From the NCBI GenBank assembly GCA_017510785.1, contig JAFWMH010000032.1, positions 73,763-114,651 on the forward strand: 40,889 nt of DNA. The letters are read 5' to 3'. The notes below the pieces were generated by a model that saw nothing but the letters and a program-made list of their open reading frames with translations, did no database searches and was not told where the DNA came from. Both the position numbers and the translations under genes were made by a program. The DNA is from Atopobiaceae bacterium (lineage in GTDB: Bacteria; Actinomycetota; Coriobacteriia; Coriobacteriales; Atopobiaceae). This document shows, in pieces, positions 1 through 7,547 of the stretch. Within the stretch, counting starts at the first letter, position 1; each line of letters opens with the position of its first letter.

Positions 1-912
1 AAGGGCCTCGTGCATCACTGGCTCACGTTCAACGAGATAAACAACACCATTATGTTCCTGCCCTTTACGGGACACACCACGGACGAGGATTATCAGCGTG
101 CGTATCAGCACCTGCACCACAAGTACGTGGCGAGTGCGAAGGCCGTGCAAATTGGCCACGCCATCGACGGCGAGAACCAAATCGGCTGCATGATTTGCGG
201 CATCGCATGGTATCCGCACACGTGCGACCCGGCCGACATCCTCAAGGCGCAACACCAAATGGAGGAGGGCGTTTGGTACTCTGGCGACGTGCAGTGCCTC
301 GGTGCGTATCCCACGTACGCCACGCGCCTGTGGAAGGAGCACAACGTCGAGCTCGAGATAACCGACGAAGACATCGTGGACCTCGCGATGGGCACCGTGG
401 ACTTCTACACCTTCTCGTACTACATGTCCAACGTGGTTACCACGCACGAGGTAAAGGACATGGTGAAGGGCAACTTCACCGCCGGTGCGCGCAACGAGTA
501 CCTCAAGTACTCCGACTGGGGCTGGGCGACGGACGCCGACGGCCTGCAGTGGTACCTCGAGTGGGCAGCGCAGCGCTACCAAATGCCGCTTATGGTAGTA
601 GAGAATGGCCTTGGCGCGTACGACACGGTGGAGGAGGACGGCTCGATTCACGACCCGTTCCGCATCGACTATTATCGTCTGCACATCCAGGCGATGGAGC
701 GCGCGATTGAGAACGGCGTTGACCTGTGGGGCTACACCACGTGGGGCTGCATCGACGTCGTCTCCGCCGGTACGGGCGAGATGCGCAAGCGCTATGGGTT
801 TATCTACGTTGACATGGACGACGAGGGCAAGGGAACGATGGCCCGCAGCCGCAAGGACTCGTTCTATTGGTACAAGAAGGTAATCGAGTCTAACGGAGAA
901 GACCTCGACTAG
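1..912 (+). CDS. 6-phospho-beta-glucosidase, glycoside hydrolase family 1 (5' end outside window)
   Basis: Hydrolyses phosphorylated beta-glucosides (cellobiose-6-P, arbutin-P, salicin-P) delivered by a PTS, in the cytoplasm. The window begins inside the gene; about 300 C-terminal residues of a usual 470-480 are present and the frame is open from base 1. The acid/base motif TFNEIN is at residues 10-15 and the nucleophile motif VVENGLG at about 199-205, both diagnostic of GH1. The late segment SAGTGEMRKRYGFIYVD carries the Ser...Lys-x-Tyr pattern that binds the 6-phosphate and separates phospho-glucosidases from plain beta-glucosidases. It ends with TAG. Whether it is an ascB/bglA-type gene cannot be settled without its PTS neighbours. 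Confidence 0.93.
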   Translation, partial: KGLVHHWLTFNEINNTIMFLPFTGHTTDEDYQRAYQHLHHKYVASAKAVQIGHAIDGENQIGCMICGIAWYPHTCDPADILKAQHQMEEGVWYSGDVQCLGAYPTYATRLWKEHNVELEITDEDIVDLAMGTVDFYTFSYYMSNVVTTHEVKDMVKGNFTAGARNEYLKYSDWGWATDADGLQWYLEWAAQRYQMPLMVVENGLGAYDTVEEDGSIHDPFRIDYYRLHIQAMERAIENGVDLWGYTTWGCIDVVSAGTGEMRKRYGFIYVDMDDEGKGTMARSRKDSFYWYKKVIESNGEDLD

Positions 913-981
913 GGGTTTCGCAGCCAGCTTGCGCCCGTAGGCGAAGAGCTCCTCATCGTCGGGTGGCAGCGGGTGGTAGGT

Positions 982-1001
982 GCCCTCCCCCATGGGAGGG
1001 C
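982..1001. terminator. GC-rich stem-loop after the GH1 gene
   Basis: A perfect 8-bp inverted repeat (GCCCTCCC / GGGAGGGC) with a CCAT loop lies 70 bases past the glycosidase stop. No T-run follows, so it is at best a weak intrinsic terminator or an mRNA-end structure. Confidence 0.35.
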
Positions 1002-1031
1002 CTGCTCCTCACGTATTCTCACAATAGATGG

Positions 1032-1060
1032 TATACTATGAGTAAATTTACTCACTATCT
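1032..1060 (+). promoter_or_regulatory. promoter/operator of the toxin-antitoxin pair
   Basis: A TATACT -10-like box (1032-1037) is followed directly by a perfect 14-bp palindrome GAGTAAATTTACTC (1040-1053), flanked by ACTAT on both sides. The palindrome lies 42 bases before the antitoxin start, over the expected transcription start. That is the usual position of an operator bound by a Phd/YefM antitoxin or its toxin complex. The -35 box is poor. Confidence 0.6.
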
Positions 1061-1095
1061 AATGTCTGTACGATCATACGACCGAGGAGCATACC

Positions 1096-1395
1096 ATGGC
1101 TGCCATCTACCCCATCTCCGATCTGCAAAAGCATCCATCCGAGGTCAAGGCACACGCACAAAAAGAGGTGGTCCATCTTACCGAAAATGGTCGTGGTGCC
1201 TACGTGTTTATGAGCGAGCAGTACTTCGAGGACTACGTCGCCCGCAAGCAGGAGGAAGCCGCGTGGGAGGCTGGCTTGCTGGAGGCGGTCGAACAGGGAA
1301 TGCGCGACTTCGAGGAAGGTCGTACCCATACGCTGGAAGAGCTGGACGAACTCATCTCCCAGATGACCAGCGAGGGAGGCAAAGAAGTTGCGTAA
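1096..1395 (+). CDS. type II antitoxin, Phd/YefM family
   Basis: A 99-residue antitoxin that should neutralise the product of the overlapping downstream gene and repress their shared promoter. The N-terminal half has the Phd/YefM pattern: YPISDLQKHPSEV, then a strand with HLTENGRGAYVFMSEQYFEDY. This is the fold that dimerises to bind DNA. The acidic C-terminal half (EEAAWEAGLLEAVEQGMRD...) is the flexible toxin-binding tail. A GAGGAG-type ribosome site lies about 8 bases before the ATG. Its stop overlaps the toxin start by 8 bases, so the two are translationally coupled. Confidence 0.85.
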   Translation: MAAIYPISDLQKHPSEVKAHAQKEVVHLTENGRGAYVFMSEQYFEDYVARKQEEAAWEAGLLEAVEQGMRDFEEGRTHTLEELDELISQMTSEGGKEVA

Positions 1396-1657
1396 GAATG
1401 AAATCGTACTTTCCGAACGTTTCTTGGGCGACATGTCGAATATCAACTCTTTTGCAGTCGTCCAACACGTTCGTAAGCTTCTAGACAATCTCGCGTCGTT
1501 TCCCAACATGGGCCGTGCGGCAGAGAGCCGAACGCTCGTCGGGCGCTTCGGCGAAGGCGTTCGCACTCTGGTATGCGGCAACTACCTGTTCGTATACGTT
1601 TACGAGGGCGATGTCGTAAAGGTCCTCGCGCTCTATCCCGCACGACTCGTCCGCTGA
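1388..1657 (+). CDS. type II toxin, RelE/ParE family
   Basis: An 89-residue RelE/ParE-fold protein, predicted mRNA interferase or gyrase poison, paired with the antitoxin before it. The start is TTG at 1388, preceded by GAGGGAGG; no in-frame ATG fits. Visible family pattern: helices with VQHVRKLLDNLASFPNMGR, then the strand triplet GEGVRTLVCGNYLFVYVYEGDVVKVLALYPARL, ending in the usual hydrophobic strand plus Arg. The sequence cannot decide between RelE-type RNA cleavage and ParE-type gyrase inhibition. Confidence 0.83.
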   Translation: MRKNEIVLSERFLGDMSNINSFAVVQHVRKLLDNLASFPNMGRAAESRTLVGRFGEGVRTLVCGNYLFVYVYEGDVVKVLALYPARLVR

Positions 1658-1784
1658 GCCAGCTTCCGTGGGCGAGCAAGGAGGCAGACCACCCGTTTGG
1701 CTCTTCTCCAAGCATGCGTTTGCGGAAGCTTCAATCGCTTAAGAAGTCCCTGGCATCCAATTCGTTTTGCGGCGGCAATCACGT

Positions 1785-1854
1785 CCTTAAAAATGTAGAG
1801 AAAAGCAATATTACGGCCTTAAAAATGCGTTTATCTGCAATAATAAGGCCGTAA
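1785..1854 (+). promoter_or_regulatory. AT-rich control region with inverted and direct repeats
   Basis: An 11-bp inverted repeat TTACGGCCTTA (1811-1821) / TAAGGCCGTAA (1844-1854) has 22 bases between its arms. A direct repeat CCTTAAAAATG occurs at 1785-1795 and 1817-1827. The stretch is far more AT-rich than its surroundings and sits just before the ATPase remnant, so it looks like the surviving promoter/operator of that gene. The rest of 1658-1784 shows only a small AGCTTCCG...CGGAAGCT repeat. Confidence 0.4.
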
Positions 1855-1860
1855 ATTTGT

Positions 1861-2028
1861 ATGGAAGGATTCGCATGCAGAGAACCCTCATGGACGAGCT
1901 CGCGCGCGTTCAAGACTGCCCATCCCGAGGTGGCGGCCGTGCGCTTTAGCCTCTCGGGCTTTCGCGAACAGGAGTGGATGCGCAACGTCCCCCTCCACGC
2001 GCTCTCTTGCAGGGATCTTTGGGCGTAG
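1861..2028 (+). pseudogene. internally deleted AAA-type ATP-binding protein remnant
   Basis: Two scraps lie in different frames. MQRTLMDELARVQ (from 1875) matches the usual beginning of DUF4143-type AAA proteins. The frame 1861-2028 ends in VRFSLSGFREQEWMRNVPLHA...LW, which resembles the C-terminal end of related ATPases (a FS-x-SGF motif, then a hydrophobic strand and DLW). The Walker motifs and several hundred codons between are missing. The family link is by pattern memory only. Bases 2029-2266 after it hold no recognisable gene. Confidence 0.4.
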
Positions 2029-2266
2029 GCATAGCTGCGACGTACGGGCATGCGTGCCGAGATGGCCGCGCCATGGTATGAGGGGTCATAACGAGCTCTT
2101 TGCGCCGCATGCGCAGCACCTTGCCCGCTTCGGCCTCACGATTTTGTCTCGCAGTCGCATGGCAAGTCCAATCGACGCATGCGTTTTACATATATGCACA
2201 GTCTTCTTTGAGGTAAGGTAGAGACGCGGAATAGCGACGGGTCGAGACGAGGATTGCGGGGCGTCC

Positions 2267-2701
2267 ATGAAGAATCGAATCATGCTTATGGGCTCGGTGA
2301 TTGCTCTTCTTATACTGCTTGTTCTTTGCGGGTGCGGAGCGGGCGTGGGGGAGAGCGACAAGAATGCCAACGAGGATGAGGGAGTTTATACGAGCCTTTC
2401 CCAAGTCGAGGACAAACGGATTGGCGTGTCGACGGGAAGCATCCAGGAACAACAGGTCGAGGAGCGTTTCCCTCACGCAAAGCTGTTCCGCTTCTCGTCG
2501 AGCCCCGACGCCCTAAATGCGCTCAAGGGCAACAAGATTGACGCCTTCGCCGACTCAGACATTCTGACGCGGTTCATGATGGGCGAGAATCCCGACCTTA
2601 CCTACATCGACGAGCCCCTTTCGGAGGGGATGAAGGTCTCCGGCATCTTCCCGAAAACCTCCGAGGGGAGTCGGCTCCGCGATGAGTACAATGCATCTTA
2701 A
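2267..2701 (+). pseudogene. truncated amino-acid-type substrate-binding lipoprotein
   Basis: The 144 residues begin with a lipoprotein signal: a hydrophobic stretch, then the lipobox-like LVLCGCG around residues 18-25. The body resembles the second lobe of SBP_bac_3 proteins: DKRIGVSTGSIQEQQVEERFP, then LNALKGNKIDAFADS, then a C-terminal FPKTSEGSRLRDEYN. Intact relatives have 250-300 residues, so most of lobe I is missing and the last helix is cut. The frame stops exactly where hipB-like sequence begins, so the 3' end is a recombination or deletion junction at about 2690. It is probably not functional as a transporter component. Confidence 0.7.
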
Positions 2702-2849
2702 CAAGCTGCTCGCGATCTATCGGGCTCTCGGTTTGTCGCTCGTGGTGGAGAGGATCGACCCCACTGACGCGGCCAACCAAGACGAGCTCTCCCAAGAGCA
2801 GATAATCGCGAACTTCCTCGCTCAGGTGGGTGGAATCTCCCGTGGCTAA
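2682..2849 (+). pseudogene. hipB antitoxin remnant (C-terminal part)
   Basis: The frame LNKLLAIYRALGLSLVVERI matches the last helix and strand of HipB-type XRE antitoxins, which commonly end in an LxxLLxxLxALGLxL motif. The DNA-binding helix-turn-helix that should precede it is absent; the sequence upstream belongs to the truncated lipoprotein. The downstream hipA-type frame starts inside its end (GTGGCTAA), preserving the normal hipBA coupling. The ATG at 2682 is probably accidental. Confidence 0.6.
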
Positions 2850-3096
2850 GATTGAGCTGTTCGGTATCATAGAGGGGGAGCCCGCGGGACTTATCTTCTT
2901 TCGCTATGCGGATGGCTATCAAGGTGTGCCGCTTTCGCTCTCGATGCCCATTACGAACCGCACGTATGGGCAGAAGGTCGTGAGGCCTTATCTGTTTGGC
3001 CTCTTGCCCGATAGGGAAGAGCAACGCAAGGCAATAGCGCGGGAATATGGCGATTTCTATTCCCGCAACCCGCGAAGACGATGTGGAGCTGGATGA
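2842..3096 (+). pseudogene. hipA kinase remnant (N-terminal domain only)
   Basis: About 85 residues match the HipA N-terminal domain: a short beta-rich start (IELFGIIEGEPAGLIFFRYA), then PLSLSMPI and VVRPYLFGLLPDREEQRKAIA, all typical. The kinase core with its catalytic Asp and P-loop (another 300 or more residues) is missing; after about 3065 the sequence leaves the family and stops. It starts at GTG 2842, overlapping the hipB stop. Without the kinase domain it cannot phosphorylate GltX, the known target of the family. Confidence 0.75.
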
Positions 3097-3134
3097 GCGT
3101 GGAGCGCCCGGAGCGCCTTCGTCGCGCGGACACT

Positions 3135-3164
3135 TTGGTTCTCGGCTCGCGAATGTGGTATAAC
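3135..3164 (+). promoter_or_regulatory. sigma70-type promoter of the gamma-glutamyl hydrolase
   Basis: TTGGTT (3135-3140) and TATAAC (3159-3164) are 18 bases apart and lie about 70 bases before the ATG at 3234. Confidence 0.5.
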
Positions 3165-3233
3165 ACATATTTGCCAAGAATGGCTTTTGTCACAGGAACC
3201 ATCGGCAGGAGAGCCATCGGAAAGGGGAAGGGC

Positions 3234-3935
3234 ATGAAGCCAATCATCGGTCTCTCGCCGCTTTACGACGAAGAAAAGCGCGGTTTATGGATGCGTCCCG
3301 GTTATTTGGACGTGCTGTACGACTGCGGCGCTATTCCCCTTGTGTTGCCCTTCAACTCCGACGCCGTTGACGTCGAACAGATCCTCTCGATTTGCGATGG
3401 CCTCATTATGACGGGTGGCCCCGACGTGCATCCGAGCCGTTACGGACAAAAGCCTATTCCGCAATGCGGAAGCATTCAGCCATTTCGCGACGAGTTGGAG
3501 TATCTCTTGCTCGACAAAGCTCTCTCGCGCGACATGCCGCTGCTGGCCATTTGCCGCGGCGAGCAAATACTCAATGTGTATTTGGGCGGGTCGCTCTACC
3601 AAGACTTGGCCACCGAACTGCCAGAGTCGATTAACCACGCCATGGAGCCACCCTTCGAGTCGCTGTGCCACAAGGTTTCCCTCGTGAAGGGCCAGCCATT
3701 GCAGGAGCTCTTGCAGGTGGAAGAGTTGCCGGTAAACAGCATCCATCATCAGGCCATTCGCCGCGTCTCGCCCGACCTCGTGCCCATGGCGCATTCCATG
3801 GACGGCGTCGTGGAGGCGGTGTGGATGCCCAGCAAGCGCTTCGTGTGGGGCATCCAGTGGCATCCCGAGTGGATTTGGGATATTGACCAGCGACACAGGA
3901 AAATCGTCCAGCGTTTTGTGGAGGCGTGCGTGTAA
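3234..3935 (+). CDS. gamma-glutamyl-gamma-aminobutyrate hydrolase-like class I glutamine amidotransferase
   Basis: A 233-residue peptidase C26 family protein, related to PuuD, that cleaves gamma-glutamyl amides in the cytoplasm. The nucleophile elbow CRGEQILN (about 103-110) carries the catalytic Cys. WHPEW near 205 gives the catalytic His and Glu. TGGPDVHPSRY around 60-70 is the conserved oxyanion-side motif. The ATG at 3234 follows AAAGGGGAAG; the frame extends further upstream but has no ribosome site there and would overlap the promoter. It stands alone on this strand and converges with the amino-acid importer, whose substrate class (glutamate/glutamine) fits. The true substrate is not visible. 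Confidence 0.88.
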   Translation: MKPIIGLSPLYDEEKRGLWMRPGYLDVLYDCGAIPLVLPFNSDAVDVEQILSICDGLIMTGGPDVHPSRYGQKPIPQCGSIQPFRDELEYLLLDKALSRDMPLLAICRGEQILNVYLGGSLYQDLATELPESINHAMEPPFESLCHKVSLVKGQPLQELLQVEELPVNSIHHQAIRRVSPDLVPMAHSMDGVVEAVWMPSKRFVWGIQWHPEWIWDIDQRHRKIVQRFVEACV

Positions 3936-3960
3936 AAGGTACCGCGATTGTTAGAGGGAC

Positions 3961-3993
3961 TTGTCGCCGAGCCCACGCCAGGCTCGGCGACAA
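3961..3993. terminator. bidirectional hairpin between convergent genes
   Basis: A perfect 13-bp stem (TTGTCGCCGAGCC / GGCTCGGCGACAA) with a 7-base loop sits exactly between the stops of the hydrolase and the ABC ATPase. There are no long T-runs, but the position and strength suggest it ends transcripts from both sides. Confidence 0.7.
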
Positions 3994-4000
3994 CGGTTCC

Positions 4001-4747
4001 TTAGTGCCCCCGAATCGAGTCGAGGAAGTCCTTCGCGCGTTGCGACTTTGGCCTATCGAAGAACTCGTCCGGCGCGCCCTCCTCAACGATTTGTCCGTCG
4101 GCCATGAACACCACACGATTGGACACGCGACGTGCGAAGTTCATCTCGTGAGTTACAACGACCATGGTCATGCCCTCTTGCGCCAGCTCGACCATGACTT
4201 CGAGCACCTCGTTGATCATTTCCGGATCGAGCGCCGACGTGGGCTCGTCGAAGAGCATCGCCTTGGGATGCATCGCCAGCGAGCGCGCAATGGCCACGCG
4301 CTGTTGCTGTCCGCCCGAAAGCTGGGCCGGGACCTTGTGCGCTTGCTCCGCCACGCCCACACGCTCGAGCAGCTCCATGGCTTCCCTCTCGGCCACGTCC
4401 TTGGGCGTTTTGAGCACCTCGATGGGTCCGAGCGTCACGTTTTGCAGAATCGTTTTGTGCGCAAACAGGTTAAAGCTCTGGAACACCATGCCGATTTCCG
4501 CGCGCATTTGCGCGAGGGCCTTTCCCTCCTGTGGAAGCGGCTCACCCTCGATGAGGATTTCGCCCGAGTCGATGGTTTCCAACCGATTGATGGTGCGGCA
4601 TAGCGTGGATTTGCCCGATCCCGAGGGGCCGATGAGCACCACAACCTCGCCCTTGTGCACCGTAAGGTTGATGTCTTGCAGCACGTGGAGCTTGTCGTAG
4701 TGCTTGTCAACGTGACGAAGCTCGATAACGCGTGATTGCTCAGCCAT
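4001..4747 (-). CDS. polar amino acid ABC transporter ATPase (GlnQ/GluA type)
   Basis: A 248-residue ATPase that drives uptake of a polar amino acid, probably glutamate or glutamine. Walker [10 protein letters not shown] (about 39-47), Q-loop VFQSFNLF, signature LSGGQQQR, Walker [15 protein letters not shown] and the switch VVVTHEM are all intact; this TSALDPE...THEM combination is typical of the polar amino-acid subfamily. It is the last gene of a four-gene minus-strand operon (binding protein, two permeases, ATPase), 8 bases after the second permease. The ATG follows a TAGGAGGA-type site. Confidence 0.92.
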   Translation of the reverse strand: MAEQSRVIELRHVDKHYDKLHVLQDINLTVHKGEVVVLIGPSGSGKSTLCRTINRLETIDSGEILIEGEPLPQEGKALAQMRAEIGMVFQSFNLFAHKTILQNVTLGPIEVLKTPKDVAEREAMELLERVGVAEQAHKVPAQLSGGQQQRVAIARSLAMHPKAMLFDEPTSALDPEMINEVLEVMVELAQEGMTMVVVTHEMNFARRVSNRVVFMADGQIVEEGAPDEFFDRPKSQRAKDFLDSIRGH

Positions 4748-4755
4748 AGCTCCTC

Positions 4756-5601
4756 CTAAGTCGGGTTCTCTGTCGTGCGCGAAATAATGGGGTTGCCGCT
4801 CCGACGTGCCATGTAAATGGACAGCTGGTTAATGGCAAAATTCACAAGAATGTATATAATTGCTACCACCAAATACACCGATACCACCGCATCGTGCGTG
4901 GTAAGGAGCACGCGCGCGTTTTGCATGAGGTCGGGATAGCTCACCACATAGGCAACCGTCGTGTCCTTTACTACGACGACCAGCTGCGAAATGAGCGAAG
5001 GCACGACGATGCGCAACGCCTGGGGCAAAACGATTTTGAACATGGTTTTGCCAGGAGTGAGGCCAATGGAGAGCGCTGCCTCGGTTTGGCCCTTGGGCAC
5101 GGCATTGACGCCCGCGCGAAAGACCTCGGCCAACACGCCCGACGCTGCCAACGCCACGGGAAGGGTTATCATCCAAAACGGCGGGAGTCGCACACCATAC
5201 TGCGGCATTGCGAGATAAAAGAAGTAAATAAGCAGCAGGCTGGGTACTCCGCGGAAAAAATCTATGATTACGCGACACACAATCTCGAGCACCTTTATGC
5301 CGCTCGTACGGCCCAGCATGAGCACCACGCCCAACGCGAGCGATAGCACGGCTGCCATCGCCGCGACCTTTATTGTGCCCAAGAAGCCATCGAACAGGAA
5401 TCGCCACGTGTTCATGTTGGTGTAGAACGCCCAGTACTTGGCGTCGAGCTGACCCGTAATGCGGAACTGTTGGATGACTAGCGCTAGGCCGATGCACACG
5501 AGCACCAGCGACACGATGGTGCCAATGAGCGTGAGGAGCTTGGTGCGAGGTCCGGGAGCCTCGTAGAGCGCATCGCGCATGGAGGTGGTATGTGCGCTCA
5601 T
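4756..5601 (-). CDS. amino acid ABC transporter permease (GluD-like)
   Basis: An inner-membrane permease of 281 residues with about five hydrophobic helices. The HisM/GlnP-type segment around 110-140 and the EAA loop region ([20 protein letters not shown]...) contact the ATPase. A hydrophilic 30-residue N-terminus precedes the first helix. The ATG at 5601 overlaps the previous permease stop as ATGA, with GAGGG 8 bases upstream; the frame runs further upstream inside the neighbouring gene, but that is not used. It pairs with the other permease as the two halves of the channel, as in gluABCD. Confidence 0.9.
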   Translation of the reverse strand: MSAHTTSMRDALYEAPGPRTKLLTLIGTIVSLVLVCIGLALVIQQFRITGQLDAKYWAFYTNMNTWRFLFDGFLGTIKVAAMAAVLSLALGVVLMLGRTSGIKVLEIVCRVIIDFFRGVPSLLLIYFFYLAMPQYGVRLPPFWMITLPVALAASGVLAEVFRAGVNAVPKGQTEAALSIGLTPGKTMFKIVLPQALRIVVPSLISQLVVVVKDTTVAYVVSYPDLMQNARVLLTTHDAVVSVYLVVAIIYILVNFAINQLSIYMARRSGNPIISRTTENPT

Positions 5602-6260
5602 CGCAGGACCCTCACTCTCTTGTCGATGTAGTTGCCCACAACGCCCAAGATGACGGCCGTTCCCGCATAGCATACGGCGGAGATAATAAACGGCACGATT
5701 CCGGCGCCGGTGCTACGTGTGGTGATGTAGCTCACCAAACCCGTGAGTTCCTGTGGACTCATGGGCACCTGCGATCCGAGGGCGGTTGTGAGCATAGTGG
5801 CTATAAGCAGGTTCGTCATGGGCAGGACCGCGGAGCGCAGAGCCTGTGGAATGACGATTTTGCTCATGGTTTTGCCAAAGGTGAGGCCGATTGAGCGTGC
5901 CGCCTCGATTTGCCCCACGCCAATGGCGTTGATGCCCGTCATGAAGTTCTCCGAGCCAAACGCCGAAGCCAGCAGCACCACCGTGACCTCCACGCACGCC
6001 TTCCATGGCAGCACCACCTTGAGGTTGGGTAGCGCATAGGCAATTACGATGAGCAACGCCACGCCGGGGATGTTGCGAAACACCTGCACGTACACGTCGC
6101 CAACCAGACGCAACGGCTTGATGGGAGACACACGCATAACGGTAATAAAGACGGCGATGATCATGGCAAGGGCAAAGCATATTGCCGTCATGCTCATGGT
6201 CTCGAAAATCGCCTTAACGTAGTTCTCGCCGTATTGCTCAATGATTTGAGCAAAATCCAT
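5598..6260 (-). CDS. amino acid ABC transporter permease (GluC-like)
   Basis: A 220-residue membrane permease with about five helices. The EAA loop is visible as NAIGVGQIEAARSIGLTFG, and FRNIPGVALLIVIAY is typical of the HisM/GlnP family. The start is ATG 6260 with GGGAGG five bases upstream; a GTG two codons earlier lies inside that site. It follows the binding-protein gene by 95 bases that contain a hairpin, and overlaps the next permease by 4 bases. Confidence 0.9.
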   Translation of the reverse strand: MDFAQIIEQYGENYVKAIFETMSMTAICFALAMIIAVFITVMRVSPIKPLRLVGDVYVQVFRNIPGVALLIVIAYALPNLKVVLPWKACVEVTVVLLASAFGSENFMTGINAIGVGQIEAARSIGLTFGKTMSKIVIPQALRSAVLPMTNLLIATMLTTALGSQVPMSPQELTGLVSYITTRSTGAGIVPFIISAVCYAGTAVILGVVGNYIDKRVRVLR

Positions 6261-6281
6261 GGGCACCTCCCTTCAAGAGGT

Positions 6282-6330
6282 CCAAGGGACCGCACCGGTG
6301 CGCACCACATGCCCCGCCGCAGCCCCTTGG
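6282..6330 (-). other. intercistronic stem-loop between binding protein and permease genes
   Basis: CCAAGGG (6282-6288) pairs with CCCTTGG (6324-6330) and encloses a GCACCGGTGC palindrome. Such hairpins after binding-protein genes often stabilise the upstream message so that the binding protein is made in excess. The function here is inferred from position. Confidence 0.4.
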
Positions 6331-6355
6331 CAATTGATTGCTGTTACGATTTCTC

Positions 6356-7360
6356 TTACTCGAACACACCAAGTGCGGGCGGCTCGGGCACATCGGTAGA
6401 ACCAATGCGGTCGCCCAGGCTGACCTGCCACAGCTCGGCCCAAATCCCGTCCTTCTCGATTTTGGTAAGGAAGTCGTTAACGAAGTCCACGGCGCCCTTC
6501 GTCTGCTTGGGCAGACCAATGCCGTACGGGTCGATGGGGCCAAATGGATCGCCAACGATCTTGTACTTGCTCGGGTTGCGGGCCACGGCGCCCATTTGCA
6601 TGGTGTTATCGATGACGTAGGCCTCTACGCGACCCTGCTCAAGGGCAAGACGAGCCTCGGGATCGGTTTTGTACTCTTGCAGGATGGCGTCGGGGCAAAG
6701 GTCCTCCATGATGGTGGGACCAGTCGAGCCGGACTGCACGGCCACGTTCTTGCCCGCGAGGTCGTCCAAACTCTTGATGTCGGCGTTGTCCTTCGAAACA
6801 AGGATGGACTGCTGGGAGGTGTAGTAGGGACCGCCGAAATCGATCTTTTCCATGCGCTCCTTGGTTATGGAGTACGTCGCGAACACGGCATCCACCACGT
6901 CGCCCTCAAGCACGGACTCACGCGTGTCGGAGGTAACCTCGGTGAGCTCGAACTTGGTTTCGTCGCCGGTTATGTAGCGCGCCAGCAACTGGAACAAACC
7001 GGCGTCGAAGCCACGATAGTGGTTGTCTTCCATATCGAGCAGGCTGAAGAACGTGGACGTCTTAACACCACCGACGCGAAGGGTGCCGGCCTTCTTGACC
7101 TTTTTGGCCCACGCGCTCGCGGAGACGTCCGCGTTTTCGGCCACGGGACCCTTGGCCAGCAAAGCGTCGAATGCGTCTTTGTCGATTTCGGGGGCTTCCT
7201 GCTCGTCCTTTGCCCCTTCCGGCTCTTCGGTTGCGGCGGCGTTCTGAGCGGCTTGATCGTTGGAACCACCACAAGCCGCAAGCATGAACGCGGACCCCGT
7301 GCCAAGTCCAAGCGCTAGCAACTGACGGCGATTGAGCTTGATGTTGTCGATTGACTTCAT
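6356..7360 (-). CDS. amino acid ABC transporter substrate-binding lipoprotein (glutamate/glutamine type)
   Basis: The 334 residues begin with a Tat-like twin-Arg N-terminus (LNRRQLLALGLG) and a lipobox LAAC (about 27-30), so the mature protein is anchored outside the membrane. A Glu/Ala-rich linker follows, then SBP_bac_3: AGTLRVGGVKTSTFFSLLD, GFDAGLFQLLARYI, ESVLEGDVVDAVFATYSIT, KNVAVQSGSTGPT, LEQGRVEAYVIDNT and YGIGLPK. It is the first gene of the importer operon, with its own promoter and a GAGAGGA ribosome site. The family resemblance is to glutamate-binding GluB/GlnH; the exact ligand is inferred. Confidence 0.9.
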   Translation of the reverse strand: MKSIDNIKLNRRQLLALGLGTGSAFMLAACGGSNDQAAQNAAATEEPEGAKDEQEAPEIDKDAFDALLAKGPVAENADVSASAWAKKVKKAGTLRVGGVKTSTFFSLLDMEDNHYRGFDAGLFQLLARYITGDETKFELTEVTSDTRESVLEGDVVDAVFATYSITKERMEKIDFGGPYYTSQQSILVSKDNADIKSLDDLAGKNVAVQSGSTGPTIMEDLCPDAILQEYKTDPEARLALEQGRVEAYVIDNTMQMGAVARNPSKYKIVGDPFGPIDPYGIGLPKQTKGAVDFVNDFLTKIEKDGIWAELWQVSLGDRIGSTDVPEPPALGVFE

Positions 7361-7393
7361 AGTGTTGTCCTCTCGCTAATTACCATGCGTAAA

Positions 7394-7422
7394 ATGCTAG
7401 TCGCACACTGGGAATTAGTCAA
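7394..7422 (-). promoter_or_regulatory. promoter of the amino acid importer operon
   Basis: Read on the minus strand: TTGACT (7417-7422), a 17-base spacer, and TAGCAT (7394-7399). The transcript would start about 30 bases before the ATG at 7360. Confidence 0.6.
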
Positions 7423-7496
7423 TTACGATACATATGTCCGGTTGATATGTTTCGCTCAAGTGGTTGCTTGCGCTGCGCGCCTGCGCGGGTGTGCTG

Positions 7497-7502
7497 TATA
7501 AT
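7497..7502 (+). promoter_or_regulatory. -10 box of the CmpB/HD gene pair
   Basis: A perfect TATAAT lies 45 bases before the TTG start at 7548. No convincing -35 element was found at normal spacing, so the promoter may need an activator. Confidence 0.4.
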
Positions 7503-7547
7503 GCCTTCCACTGTTCTTGGACTGGACTTCGCTGGAAAGGATGTCGT

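Noticed and set aside
4000..6300. Plus-strand frames opposite the amino acid importer genes
   Set aside because: They are antisense shadows of well-supported ATPase and permease genes.
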